DNA of 64,000 bases from Limnohabitans sp. JirII-31 (GCF_002778315.1 NZ_NESA01000001.1:248001-312000), one strand, 5' to 3'. Shown: positions 48,588 to 57,797, counted from the stretch's first letter. The notes: generated by a model from the sequence alone, not told the origin. A program made the numbers and translations.

Positions 48588-49811
48588 TTAACGCACCATT
48601 TGCGTCATGCCCCACATGGGCAAGAAGATACCGAGCAACAGCACCATCACCAGTACAGCCATGAAGACCAGCAAAATGGGCTCCAGCGACTCACCCAAGC
48701 GATCGGCTTCGTACTCCACCTCTTCTTGATAGAGTGTGGCCAGTTGTTGCACCATGCCTTCCACATCCCCCGTTTCTTCGCCCACCGAAATCATTTGCAA
48801 CTCAACGGGAGTGAACAGGCCCGCAGACATGAAACTGCGTAGCAAACTGTCGCCTTGCGACACGGCATCGCGCATCAACAAGATCCGTTCGCCGTAAAAG
48901 GCGTTGTCTACTACCCGTGACACCAGGGTCAAGGTGGTCACGATAGGCACCCCACTTTTCAGTGCCGTGCCAAAACTTCGACACAACCGGGCCGTGGTGG
49001 CTTTGGTCAACACACTACCCACGACGGGAATTTTCAACTTGTACTTGTCCCAGTTGTAGAGCCCTTCAGGCGTTGAGAGGTAATACCGCGCGCCCATGAT
49101 GGCACTGGCAGCCAGCGTCAATACGCCCCACCAATACTTGGCTGCAAAAGCCGATACGGTGATCAAAAAGACGGTCACAACTGGCAAGTCTGCTTTCATG
49201 CCACCGTAGATCTTGGAGAACACGGGAATCACGTAAATCATCATGATGAAAATCGCCACCACGATGGCCGACATCACAAACATCGGGTAACGCAACACCC
49301 CTTTGATTTTTTGTCGCATCCGGCGATCAAAGTCGAGCTGTTCGAACAAGCGTTGAAACACCTCATCCAACTGACCTGCGCTTTCGCCTACGCGAATCAT
49401 GTTGATGTAGTACTCACTGAAAAAATCGGGATGTCTGGCCATCGCCGCACTCAGCTCAGAGCCTTTGTCCAGTGAAGCATGGAGCGATCGCAACAGCCGG
49501 GTCATGGCAGGGTTGGTGCTGCTGTTCTTCAACCCATTGACGGCTTGAATCATTGGTACGCCAGCCTTCATCAGCGTGCCCATCTGCCGTGTCAGCAACA
49601 ACAAGTCAGAGTGGCTGAGTTTGCGTGCGCCTTGCAATGCCTTGATCCAACCGGGCTGGTCTTTCAGCTCTTCGTCTTTCAATCGGATATCAATCGGCGA
49701 AATGCCTGACGATACCAACCAATTCACCACGCCCTCGGTGTTGGGTGCCTCAATCGTGCCACGCATGATGTCGCCGCGTTTATTGCGGCCTCGGTATTGG
49801 TAGACCTCCAT
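48588..49811 (-). CDS. mshG: MSHA pilus inner-membrane platform protein MshG (PilC/GspF family)
   Basis: A 407-residue platform protein that links the cytoplasmic ATPases to the growing pilus. It has two GspF domains (LLLLTRQMGTLMKAGVPMIQA and LCRSFGTALKSGVPIVTTL) and three membrane helices, the last at the very C terminus. CAAGGA precedes the ATG. It is the last gene of the leftward operon and lies 33 bases after mshE. Confidence 0.9.
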   Translation of the reverse strand: MEVYQYRGRNKRGDIMRGTIEAPNTEGVVNWLVSSGISPIDIRLKDEELKDQPGWIKALQGARKLSHSDLLLLTRQMGTLMKAGVPMIQAVNGLKNSSTNPAMTRLLRSLHASLDKGSELSAAMARHPDFFSEYYINMIRVGESAGQLDEVFQRLFEQLDFDRRMRQKIKGVLRYPMFVMSAIVVAIFIMMIYVIPVFSKIYGGMKADLPVVTVFLITVSAFAAKYWWGVLTLAASAIMGARYYLSTPEGLYNWDKYKLKIPVVGSVLTKATTARLCRSFGTALKSGVPIVTTLTLVSRVVDNAFYGERILLMRDAVSQGDSLLRSFMSAGLFTPVELQMISVGEETGDVEGMVQQLATLYQEEVEYEADRLGESLEPILLVFMAVLVMVLLLGIFLPMWGMTQMVR

Positions 49812-49844
49812 GGCTGTCGTCCTTGTTTTCTCGCGTAGTGCGGG

Positions 49845-51551
49845 TTATTCGGCAATCAATGCGTTTTTCGTCACTTCGGCTATCGTGGTTCGACCTTGGA
49901 ATACCAAATCGAAGCCGTGGTGCATCAAGCTGTCTTGGCCAATTTGCTGGCGTGCCACAGCCTCAAACTCGACGGGGTTTTCTTTGTGCAGCGCAATCGC
50001 CAGCTCTTGTGTCATTTCCAACAACTCAAAAATACCAATGCGTCCGTGGTAGCCAGACCCGTTGCAATGTGTGCAACCTTTGCCACGCTTGAATGTGGCC
50101 GTGCTGGGTATCGCACCAATGTAGCGGTCCACCCATTGCGCTTCCTCGGGGCTTGGGGTGTAGGGCTCGGTGCATTCTTGGCATACCAAGCGCAACAACC
50201 GCTGCGACAACACGGCGCGCAGGGTTGTCGCAATCATGAAGCCTGGCACACCCATGTCGATCAGGCGCGACGGGGTACTCACCGCATCGTTGGTGTGCAA
50301 GGTCGACAGCACCAAGTGTCCGGTCATGGCTGCGCGTGTGGCAATCTCAGCGGTCTCGTTGTCGCGAATCTCACCCACCAACAAAATATCCGGGTCCTGG
50401 CGCAAAAACGACCGCAGCACACGTGGAAAAGTCAGGCCAATCTTCTCGTTGATTTGCACCTGGTTGATGCCATCGATGCGGTACTCCACCGGATCTTCGC
50501 AGGTCAGAATCTTCACCTCTGGACTGTTCAGTCGTGACAGTGCGCCATACAGCGTGGTGGTCTTGCCGCTGCCGGTTGGCCCCGTGGACAACACAATCCC
50601 GTTGGGTGTGGCAATGGCTTTCAAAAACTTTTCAAACAACTTGGGTGGCATACCCAACACCTCCAAGTCGCGCATGCCCTGGCTTTGAATCAAGATACGC
50701 AACACCACCGACTCACCAAACTGCGTCGGCATGGTCGACATGCGAATGTCCAGTTGCCTGGCATCGGTACGCACTGAAATGCGGCCGTCTTGTGGCAGAC
50801 GCTTTTCCGCAATGTCCAGACCCGCCATGAGCTTGAGCTTGACCACCAAGGGAGGGGCAATCTTCAAGTCGGCTTCCACCTGTGTATGCAGCACGCCGTC
50901 AATGCGGTAACGCACGATCAGCTTCTTCTCTTGTGGTTCGATGTGAATATCGGAAGCGCGCAGTTGTGTGGCTTCGCGAAACACGGTTTGCAGCAACTTC
51001 ACCACGGGTGCTTCGGCGTCATCCACTGTGGCGCTGATCTGGTTCAAATTGATGATGTTGGCATCACGGTCAATGTCCGATTCAACTTCACGCGCGAACT
51101 CTGTCAACTGCTCGTTCTTGCTATAGATGCGCTCAATCAAGGCACTGAGTTGGTCGTTAGACACCACCGCCAATTCAATCGGACGGCCCAGCAGCGCTGA
51201 CAAAGCGTCTTGTGCCGACATGTTGGACGGGTCGGCCACCGCCACCAAAAAAGTATCTTTACGATCTTCCAAAACCAATGCTTTGTATTTGCGTGCCTGC
51301 ATCTCGCCCAACACACGAACCGTTTGAGGAATGATTTCATAACGTCGCAAATCGATGAAAGGTAGGCCTTGCTGCGAGGCCAGCACCCGAGCGATTTGTT
51401 CTTCCGAAACAAAGTTGTTGTCCAAAAGAATCTGGCCTAATTTTCGGCCGGTGCGTTGCTGCTCGTTCAGTGCATCAGCCAGTCGCTTGGATGTCAGATG
51501 ACCAAGCGCCACCAGTTCTTCGCCGAGAGATTTTTTGATCACGGGGTTCAT
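49845..51551 (-). CDS. mshE: MSHA pilus assembly ATPase MshE (GspE/PilB family)
   Basis: A 568-residue extension ATPase. The N-terminal MshEN region has two tandem 24-residue repeats (about residues 8-31 and 37-60), resembling the c-di-GMP-binding motif RLGxxL..G.....L..Q, but with Ser/Lys in place of Arg. Next come the ATPase core with STGPTGSGKTTTLYGAL, EDPVEYRIDG and LVGEIRDNETAEIA, and a C-terminal zinc tetracysteine (CQEC...CTHC). AAGGAG precedes the ATG. Its neighbours are mshG and a PilX-like protein. Confidence 0.92.
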   Translation of the reverse strand: MNPVIKKSLGEELVALGHLTSKRLADALNEQQRTGRKLGQILLDNNFVSEEQIARVLASQQGLPFIDLRRYEIIPQTVRVLGEMQARKYKALVLEDRKDTFLVAVADPSNMSAQDALSALLGRPIELAVVSNDQLSALIERIYSKNEQLTEFAREVESDIDRDANIINLNQISATVDDAEAPVVKLLQTVFREATQLRASDIHIEPQEKKLIVRYRIDGVLHTQVEADLKIAPPLVVKLKLMAGLDIAEKRLPQDGRISVRTDARQLDIRMSTMPTQFGESVVLRILIQSQGMRDLEVLGMPPKLFEKFLKAIATPNGIVLSTGPTGSGKTTTLYGALSRLNSPEVKILTCEDPVEYRIDGINQVQINEKIGLTFPRVLRSFLRQDPDILLVGEIRDNETAEIATRAAMTGHLVLSTLHTNDAVSTPSRLIDMGVPGFMIATTLRAVLSQRLLRLVCQECTEPYTPSPEEAQWVDRYIGAIPSTATFKRGKGCTHCNGSGYHGRIGIFELLEMTQELAIALHKENPVEFEAVARQQIGQDSLMHHGFDLVFQGRTTIAEVTKNALIAE

Positions 51552-51577
51552 GGGTTCTCCTTGAGGTGCGATGGGCG

Positions 51578-53056
51578 TCAGTTGATGGGCTCGTCAGAGA
51601 TGACTTCATGCCACTTGTACATCGTGACGCCAGAGTGCGAAATACGTTTGACTTTGCTCGGGTCCACGCCACTCAAGCAAGTGAAACCACCGGCCCATTG
51701 CTGAGCCGCTGCGGTGGCACGGGTCAGCGCAAACTCGGTCTTTGATCCATTGCTCGACGGATCATTGAAGAGGGCGCACACCCCACCACAAATGGTGGCG
51801 TTGGTGAGTGGGGTCGTGGGGGTCGAACTGACCACAAACTGCGTGCCATTGGCCAGCACCGAGGTGACCTTGGTATTGCCTGCCAACAGGCCTGAACCGC
51901 TGTACACCTTGATGATCGTGCCAACCTGAATCTTGGCTGTCGAAGCCACCGTGACTGTGGTGCCTGCTGAGCTGGCCAGCATCTTGGGGAAGGTGGGGTT
52001 GTAGGTCCACCAGATCTCTGAAAAAACATCACCATACACACCGGCTGTTGTGCCGTCGGTGTTGGGGTAGTGTGCAATCCAGTTCATCGCAATTGGCTGT
52101 GCTGGACTGCCATTGCTGTTGAACACCACCGATGCAAAGGCGCCTGTCACGTTGTCATTGCCGCGGCCCGACACCCCAAACACCAGGGTGTCTGCATCGT
52201 TACACCAACCTTTGGCTTCCCCGCTGGACGTGTCACCCGTGGTGACGGTGTTGTTTTGGGTGTTGGCGGTGCGCTTGCCGTCGGCAAAACTGCCTTTGAT
52301 CAGGGGCTGAGCACCCATGCCCGGCATGATCATGCCCACCTCGGCATAGTTGCGCTCCAGATTGAGCGTTTGTGTCACCACCACACTGCTGTTGGCTGCG
52401 GCGCCCACCGCGGTACCCAAGCTGCCCACGCTCGGGGTGCCACTGCTGGACTCGATTGAATACATCAAGCCGCAAGACGGCAGCGTGCAGGCACTGGCAG
52501 CCGAGTTATTACCGGGTGGATTGCTGCCGGTGCTCCCGTGGCGGCGCCAAGCCAAATTGAACACAGCCACCGCAGGCACACTTTTATTGTTGCGCAATGT
52601 CATGTTGATGTTGGTGCCGTAACCTGCGGTACCGATCTCAGAAAACATACTCATCGTGCTTTCCAGCGTGCGATTGGCCCGACCAACCGAACCTTTGGCC
52701 CTGATCGCACAAGCCAGTGTGGTGGGGTCTACCGAGGGCTTGACGAACTGAAACGTGCCACGCCCCAGCTCATACGTTGGGCTGTTGGAGACCGTCCCGC
52801 ATGAACTCACAAAACTGCTGTCGTCATAACTCACATCGTCGTTGACGGTGTAGGTAGCGCGCTCAATGCCACTCTCGGCCAAATACAGTGCTGCCACACT
52901 GTCATCGTAGATTTGTGAATCCACCGCCTTGCTGCCAGTCATCGTGTGTGTCTGGGCCAATACAAAAATGACCACCGCGATCAAAAACAACAACCCCACG
53001 ATCGAGGTCACACCCGCGTGTTTGCTGACATTGGATCTGCGAAAAACATGACTCAT
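51578..53056 (-). CDS. mshP: Large MshP/PilX-like pilus protein
   Basis: A 492-residue protein. The N terminus has one hydrophobic helix (VGLLFLIAVVIFVLAQTHTM) and the YLAESGIERA motif of PilX/MshP N-domains. The remainder is a Gly/Ser/Thr/Asn-rich extracellular region with several cysteines (for example CTLPSCG and CGGVCALF). Vibrio MshP is only about 150 residues, so this looks like MshP fused to an added, possibly adhesive or tip domain (MshQ-like role). Its ATG overlaps the preceding minor-pilin stop. Confidence 0.7.
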   Translation of the reverse strand: MSHVFRRSNVSKHAGVTSIVGLLFLIAVVIFVLAQTHTMTGSKAVDSQIYDDSVAALYLAESGIERATYTVNDDVSYDDSSFVSSCGTVSNSPTYELGRGTFQFVKPSVDPTTLACAIRAKGSVGRANRTLESTMSMFSEIGTAGYGTNINMTLRNNKSVPAVAVFNLAWRRHGSTGSNPPGNNSAASACTLPSCGLMYSIESSSGTPSVGSLGTAVGAAANSSVVVTQTLNLERNYAEVGMIMPGMGAQPLIKGSFADGKRTANTQNNTVTTGDTSSGEAKGWCNDADTLVFGVSGRGNDNVTGAFASVVFNSNGSPAQPIAMNWIAHYPNTDGTTAGVYGDVFSEIWWTYNPTFPKMLASSAGTTVTVASTAKIQVGTIIKVYSGSGLLAGNTKVTSVLANGTQFVVSSTPTTPLTNATICGGVCALFNDPSSNGSKTEFALTRATAAAQQWAGGFTCLSGVDPSKVKRISHSGVTMYKWHEVISDEPIN

Positions 53057-53589
53057 GAGTTTCTCAATGCAACCAAGTTGTTAAACACGGTGCTTGGCCC
53101 ATCAGGAGGCGACACCGTCAAGCTCACTCGGACGTAACGAATCAGCGCATTGGAGGATGTTTCTGCCAGACCGACGTCGAGATACACCAGAGAAAATCGG
53201 GTCACGTTCTCAGCCAGAATGGCGCTTGAGCTGCCTGCGGTGTGGCTCAACGTCAATGTTTGATCGGTGGCATCCAGCGTCACCGTGGTGTCAACGCCCA
53301 GCACCTCCCGCACAAACACCATGTGTGTTGGGCTGCCCATGGACGAAATCAAAAAGGCACCTGTCGTGCTGTCGAAACGTACTTCTCGCAACTCGCGGCT
53401 TAACCGCTCCATGGCGTAGCGCCCAGAAGCGGTGCCCGCGTTCTCGGCATGCACACTCTTTGAGGACATGATGCTGTCTGAAATCATGTGCGCACTCAGC
53501 ATGCTCAAAATCCCCAGCAACACAATGCTGATGACCATTTCTATCAACGTGAAGCCACGTGCGGACTGTGGGGCGTGGGTCGTTTGCAT
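53053..53589 (-). CDS. mshO: MshO-like minor pilin
   Basis: A 178-residue type IV prepilin-like protein. Residues 12-17 (G-FTLIE) are the prepilin peptidase site; the mature protein starts at Phe13 with Glu5, followed by the hydrophobic helix MVISIVLLGILSMLSA. The ATG at 53589 gives a 12-residue leader. It overlaps the next gene by four bases. The assignment to MshO is by order and by length within the MSHA locus. Confidence 0.75.
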   Translation of the reverse strand: MQTTHAPQSARGFTLIEMVISIVLLGILSMLSAHMISDSIMSSKSVHAENAGTASGRYAMERLSRELREVRFDSTTGAFLISSMGSPTHMVFVREVLGVDTTVTLDATDQTLTLSHTAGSSSAILAENVTRFSLVYLDVGLAETSSNALIRYVRVSLTVSPPDGPSTVFNNLVALRNS

Positions 53590-53591
53590 GC

Positions 53592-54005
53592 TTAGAAATT
53601 CATCATCTGCAAGGTGACTGACGTGAATGAGATATTGTTTTTCTTCACCGTAATCACCACCTGCTTGCACTGCACGTTGACAGGGCAGGAGTCTGTGATG
53701 GCGCTTGTGCCCGTCACGGTTTGAGTCGAAATTTTCGGCACGTCAAAGCCATCAAAATTGCTCATCTCATCGCATTCAAAAACCGCACTAAAACCAGATC
53801 GGCGTCGCGTGGCCATGACCTTTTCTGCACAGGCCTGCAGCAGTTGTGTGCCAGTTTGAAGGTCACGAACGTCGGTCAACCGGTAAAACAAATTGCTGTT
53901 GAGGGTGATGATGGCCGTCGCTGCAATGCCCAGCACGAGCATGGACACCACCATTTCAATCAGTGTGAAACCGCGTTGTGATCGGCGCGTGGTGTTTTTC
54001 ATCAT
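53592..54005 (-). CDS. mshD: MshD-like minor pilin
   Basis: A 137-residue prepilin-like protein with the cleavage site QRG-FTLIEM after a 12-residue leader, and helix VVSMLVLGIAATAI. Cysteine residues (CPVNVQC) form a possible pilin disulfide. The start (ATGATG) overlaps the stop of the preceding mshC-like gene, indicating coupling. Family-level identification only. Confidence 0.75.
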   Translation of the reverse strand: MMKNTTRRSQRGFTLIEMVVSMLVLGIAATAIITLNSNLFYRLTDVRDLQTGTQLLQACAEKVMATRRRSGFSAVFECDEMSNFDGFDVPKISTQTVTGTSAITDSCPVNVQCKQVVITVKKNNISFTSVTLQMMNF

Positions 54006-54457
54006 GGCCCCACCACCACATGGCCAGTCAGGGCCCACACCGTGACAAATTTTTTGTTGTTGCTGTCCGGCGAGTTCAGGGTGTACACCACCTCGCCGTT
54101 GGGCTGCCCCAGGCTGTTGTAAACCAATGCGGCATTGGCCAAAGGCCCAGAGAGTTCGGCACCTTTTTCCAGATTGACCAAAAAGGCCGAGCCGCTGGCT
54201 GGGTCCGTGATGGGGTCTGCCGTGCAATTTATCGAATTGGGACGCACGCTGTAGGCGTTGGTGCTGGTCAGCACACATAGGCTGACGCCTTGGGTGGCGG
54301 CTAGCAACTGGGCATGGCGTAAATCGGAGGCTAATTTTTGGGCTTGTGAATCCAGCGTGACATCGGTGATGTTGAACCCTTTGGGGATCGCATACACGCT
54401 CAAAATTCCCAAAATCACAACCACAAAAACAAGTTCTAACAAAGAAAAGCCCCGCAT
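54002..54457 (-). CDS. mshC: MshC/GspH-like minor pilin
   Basis: A 151-residue prepilin with an extremely short leader (MRG-FSLLELVFVV). The ATG at 54457 is chosen because GAGGGGA lies six bases upstream; a longer TTG start at 54511 would give a 21-residue leader. The C-terminal part is GspH-like. It is located directly after mshA in transcription order, where Vibrio mshC lies. Confidence 0.78.
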   Translation of the reverse strand: MRGFSLLELVFVVVILGILSVYAIPKGFNITDVTLDSQAQKLASDLRHAQLLAATQGVSLCVLTSTNAYSVRPNSINCTADPITDPASGSAFLVNLEKGAELSGPLANAALVYNSLGQPNGEVVYTLNSPDSNNKKFVTVWALTGHVVVGP

Positions 54458-54548
54458 TCCCCGTCCCCTCAGCAAGGAGGCGGGTGATGCGGGGGCATTC
54501 AGAGTTGGCAATGACTCACACGAAAGTGTTGATGGTCAAACTGTCCAC

Positions 54549-54920
54549 TCAGTTGGGCACCGTGAACGTGACTTTCAGACCCGATGTGCCTTTTTGGACC
54601 GTGCACTCAGGGTAGGTCGTGGTTTGCACGTCATACACCGAGGTATCCAAATCGGTCAGCAATGCCGCCACTTCGGCGCATGTGGTCGTTGCGGTGGCAC
54701 CTGCGGTACCAGACTTGACCTTGGCGTAGTTGATGGCTGCCGCCGACACCAAGTTGGCTGCGACGGCCTTGGTGGCTGCATTTTCGGCCTCTTCGGTCAG
54801 GCCTTGGAACTTCGGAACTGCAATCGCAGCCAAGATACCGATGATCACAATCACGATGATCAGTTCAATCAAAGTGAAACCCGATTGGTTATGTGAAGAG
54901 GTTTGTTTCAGTGAACGCAT
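54549..54920 (-). CDS. mshA: MSHA-type major pilin
   Basis: A 123-residue type IVa prepilin: a 14-residue leader ending QSG, then FTLIELIIVIVIIGILAAIAVPKF with Glu5, and a compact globular part with two cysteines (TTTCAEV and YPECTVQ) that likely make the D-loop disulfide. AAGGAGATAGTTC precedes the ATG. It is the promoter-proximal gene of the leftward operon, suitable for the highest expression. Confidence 0.92.
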   Translation of the reverse strand: MRSLKQTSSHNQSGFTLIELIIVIVIIGILAAIAVPKFQGLTEEAENAATKAVAANLVSAAAINYAKVKSGTAGATATTTCAEVAALLTDLDTSVYDVQTTTYPECTVQKGTSGLKVTFTVPN

Positions 54921-55113
54921 GAACTATCTCCTTAAAAAAACAAAATTGATCAAACTCCAATGTAGCTTCAATTGTTGTTTTTGTGATCAAAATATTGAAT
55001 TTGTTTGATATTCGTCAAATTAAACAAAATTAACCATTAGTTTGCTAAATATTCTTGTGATTTTTATCACCAATTCACCTAGACTTCAAAAATCAACAAA
55101 GGCTATAAGTTTG
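54921..55113. promoter_or_regulatory. Divergent regulatory region of the MSHA locus with CRP- and FNR-like sites
   Basis: A 193-base AT-rich region from which both pilus operons depart. TGTGA-TTTTTA-TCACC (55056-55071) matches the CRP/Vfr consensus TGTGA-N6-TCACA at nine of ten positions. TTGAT-ATTC-GTCAA (55005-55018) matches the FNR/Anr consensus at nine of ten. TGATCA-containing elements occur near 54982-54990. No sigma-54 promoter (TGGCAC-N5-TTGC) is apparent. A CRP-FNR superfamily protein is the likely regulator. Confidence 0.5.
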
Positions 55114-56064
55114 ATGAAAAAATCAATTAATTGGCTGTGGCGCACCGGTCCATCGGGTTGGGCATCGATTGATTGCCAGGGCGGCGTCTTCGGTGTCAGC
55201 GTCAAAAGCCCACGCAAAACCGGTGAAAAGCCACGTGTCGTCAAATACGCGGCGCTTCCCGGCGAGGCTGCCAGCGTGGATGCCTTGTCGCAAGTCAACC
55301 GCCTGATTGGAAGTTCGGGCTTTCCGTGGGTGGGCGTGTTGGATCGCAGCGAATACCAAATGTTTTTGGTTGAAAAAGCGGCGGTCCAGGCCGAGGAGAT
55401 GGAGCACAGCCTGCGCTGGACGCTCAGCCCTCTGATTGACTACCCAGCCACGGAAGCCAATTTTTCATGGATGGAAATTCCAACCCTCAACGCACCCACA
55501 GGACGCACCCCGCAGCTGTACGTCGTCACCTCGCGTCGTGAATTGGTTGAAAAACGCACGGACTTGTTCGAGGCGGCACACATCGAACTCGCCGCACTTG
55601 ACATCCGTGAAACCGGACAACGCAATATTTCGGTGGCCATGGAAAAGCCAAACGAGGGGGTGTGCTTGGTGTTTGCAGAACCCAAGGGCATTCAACTGAC
55701 CGTGACCTTCCAGGGTGAGCTCTATCTGGAGCGTTTCATCCGTGAGGCCTTGTTTGATGAGGTCGACATCAACGTGCCCGACCAAGCCAGTTTGGAGTTT
55801 GACCGTGTGGCGCTGGAAATTCAGCGCTCCATCGATTTCATTCGTCGCAACTTTCCCTCACTTTTGATCAACCGCGTATGGGTTGGCCCGACTGCAAAAG
55901 AGATTGGTCTTGCCAAAGAGCTGGGCTCTCGTTTGCTGGAGCCGGTTCAAACACTCGATTTGGGCCAAGTGTTTGACTGGCCACAGGGCTCAGAGTTGGT
56001 ACGTCCTGAAGTGCAAGCCCTTTATTTCAATGCGCTGGGCGCCGCATTGCGTTTCAACGAGTAA
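55114..56064 (+). CDS. mshI: MshI, PilM-like pilus assembly protein
   Basis: A 316-residue actin-fold (PilM/GspL cytoplasmic type) protein with no membrane helix, expected to recruit the PilN-like protein. The region LRWTLSPLIDYPATEANFSW and the C-terminal RPEVQALYFNALGAAL are typical. The ATG at 55114 is preceded only by AAGG at a long spacing, so the start may be weak. It is the first gene of the rightward operon and overlaps the next by one base. Confidence 0.8.
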   Translation: MKKSINWLWRTGPSGWASIDCQGGVFGVSVKSPRKTGEKPRVVKYAALPGEAASVDALSQVNRLIGSSGFPWVGVLDRSEYQMFLVEKAAVQAEEMEHSLRWTLSPLIDYPATEANFSWMEIPTLNAPTGRTPQLYVVTSRRELVEKRTDLFEAAHIELAALDIRETGQRNISVAMEKPNEGVCLVFAEPKGIQLTVTFQGELYLERFIREALFDEVDINVPDQASLEFDRVALEIQRSIDFIRRNFPSLLINRVWVGPTAKEIGLAKELGSRLLEPVQTLDLGQVFDWPQGSELVRPEVQALYFNALGAALRFNE

Positions 56065-56666
56065 TGACCATGAGCCAGCAGATCAACCTGTTAACCCGTC
56101 GCCGTACGCGTAAAAGCTTGGCTTGGTACAGCATTCGTGGCGTGGCCCTGCTGGTGCTCGCGCTCACCAGTGTGGCCATCTGGAATGAGTTCACCTTGCG
56201 TGAGCAACTGGCCCTTGAAAAACAGACCCAGAAGTCCATTGCAGCGGCCAAAGCCGTGCTAGACCAAAAGCGGCGAGCGTCCGGATTGGAAGATGCCGAC
56301 GCTTTGGCCAAAGCCTCCAGTGCCATGCGCAGTCGGCTTGATGCGCGCCGGGAGCTGGTGGGTCTGATCGACAAAGGCGAGTTGGGCAGCTTGAGCGGGC
56401 ACTCCGGGGCAATGTCTGTGCTGGCCACCATCTCGGAAAACGAAGTCTGGGTCCGTCAATTTGAAGTCACCAAAGCCGGCAAATCCATGGTGATCGTGGG
56501 CAATGCGCTCAGCAACGAGGCCGTCATGCGTTATGCCAACCGGTTGAACGAAGCTTTCAAGGCGTTTGGTTACCAGTTTTCATCCATGGAGCTTTCGCGC
56601 GAGGAAGTGTCTGTGGGGGCCGCAGCAGCGCAAAAAGCCGACCTCATCAAATTCAAACTCTATTGA
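56064..56666 (+). CDS. PilN-like fimbrial assembly protein (MshI2-like)
   Basis: A 200-residue bitopic protein: short cytoplasmic start MSQQINLLTRR (the INLL motif that binds PilM-type partners), one helix (GVALLVLALTSVAIW), a coiled coil, and a periplasmic PilN domain. ATG 56064 overlaps the preceding TAA; ATG 56070 is an alternative. Clearly the PilN analogue of the system. Confidence 0.83.
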   Translation: MTMSQQINLLTRRRTRKSLAWYSIRGVALLVLALTSVAIWNEFTLREQLALEKQTQKSIAAAKAVLDQKRRASGLEDADALAKASSAMRSRLDARRELVGLIDKGELGSLSGHSGAMSVLATISENEVWVRQFEVTKAGKSMVIVGNALSNEAVMRYANRLNEAFKAFGYQFSSMELSREEVSVGAAAAQKADLIKFKLY

Positions 56667-56675
56667 GCGCCCATC

Positions 56676-57341
56676 ATGAACTTGGTCAACTTTTCCAACA
56701 GCTTGCAAGTCAAGTTCTCACACCTGAGCTTGCGAGAGCAATGGCTTTCAGTTTTGGTTGCATTGGTGGGGGTGTATTTCTTGTTTGACACCGGGGTGTT
56801 GACTCCGCAGGACATTCGTCACCAAGTGCTGGTGTCACAACAACAAGTTGCGCAAGCCCAACTCGACGTGATCCATGCGCAAACCTTGGCCTTGGACCAA
56901 GGCAACGAGGGAAGGGCCATGCTCACCCTGCGGCAAGCCGAGCACGAACAGCTCAAAAAGCAAATTGCGGTGCTCGATGCCATCTCGGGAGGGGTCAGGC
57001 CCGATGCCATTCGAATCGGCACCCTGGTGAAAGAAGTGCTCAAGTCGCAATACCCCAAAGTGACGCTCGATGCGCTCAAAACACTGCCCGTCAAGTCCTT
57101 GATGGCGGCGCCCAAAAATGGTTCAACCAGCGCACCCCAAACCACCATTTACAAGCACGGCATCGACATCGAGGTGCGCGGCAATTACTTGGACTTGCTG
57201 GCCTATGTGAAAACCCTGGAAGCCAGTTCACAGACCTTGTTTTGGTCAGACGCCAAACTGGCTGCGCTGAAGTACCCCGAAGCTACGCTGCGCCTGACCA
57301 TCTTCATTCTGAGCGATCAACCCAATTTGGGGCTGTCCTGA
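56676..57341 (+). CDS. mshJ: MshJ, PilO-like protein
   Basis: A 221-residue bitopic protein with a hydrophobic helix (WLSVLVALVGVYFLFDTGV), a periplasmic coiled coil and a ferredoxin-like PilO fold (HGIDIEVRGNYLDLLAYVKTLE). It would pair with the PilN-like protein to form the inner-membrane alignment complex. It is nine bases after its neighbour. Confidence 0.83.
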   Translation: MNLVNFSNSLQVKFSHLSLREQWLSVLVALVGVYFLFDTGVLTPQDIRHQVLVSQQQVAQAQLDVIHAQTLALDQGNEGRAMLTLRQAEHEQLKKQIAVLDAISGGVRPDAIRIGTLVKEVLKSQYPKVTLDALKTLPVKSLMAAPKNGSTSAPQTTIYKHGIDIEVRGNYLDLLAYVKTLEASSQTLFWSDAKLAALKYPEATLRLTIFILSDQPNLGLS

Positions 57342-57344
57342 TCT

Positions 57345-57797
57345 ATGAAATCCATCTTCAAACTCCTATGCGTCACGGCCTCTACATGGCTGTTGGCAAC
57401 TCCACTGGGGGCGCAACCCGTGTTGCGCGACCCGACCCGCCCTTCGGAAATCAGTCCGCCACCTGTGGTCTCTGCCCCCTCTAATGGCTTGCCGGATGGC
57501 AACCCCAATGGAGACTATGTGCTGGCGCCCATCTCACCCCCGGAGCGGCTCGGAGTGTTGCTCATCGGGTCATCGCGTCAATATGCGGTGATCGATGGCG
57601 TGGTGGTCAAACCCGGACAAAGCGTCAACCAGTGGCGCTTACTCAGCATCCATTCGCAAGGTGTGGTGATGCAAAGCGCATCCGGCACCCAAACCCTCAA
57701 AGTCAGTCCCTCGGTGGTCAAGACGCTGCGCTCAGCAGATCGTGCCGACCAGGGGGCCGATACCCGTGATCACAAACCAACCAGGAGAAGTCCGTGA
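57345..57797 (+). CDS. mshK: MshK, PilP-like periplasmic protein
   Basis: A 150-residue exported protein: a signal peptide ending near LGAQP, a proline-rich linker beginning RDPTRPSE, and the small beta domain (LLIGSSRQYAVIDGVVVKPGQSVNQWRL) seen in PilP/GspC proteins, which bind secretins. It ends overlapping the mshL start. The basic tail is not conserved-looking. Confidence 0.8.
   Translation: MKSIFKLLCVTASTWLLATPLGAQPVLRDPTRPSEISPPPVVSAPSNGLPDGNPNGDYVLAPISPPERLGVLLIGSSRQYAVIDGVVVKPGQSVNQWRLLSIHSQGVVMQSASGTQTLKVSPSVVKTLRSADRADQGADTRDHKPTRRSP

Noticed and set aside
48588..53056. The leftward cluster as a type II secretion system
   Set aside because: GspE/GspF-like proteins alone are ambiguous, but the pilin mshA, MshL/M/N-like genes and PilT across the divergent region fit an MSHA pilus better.
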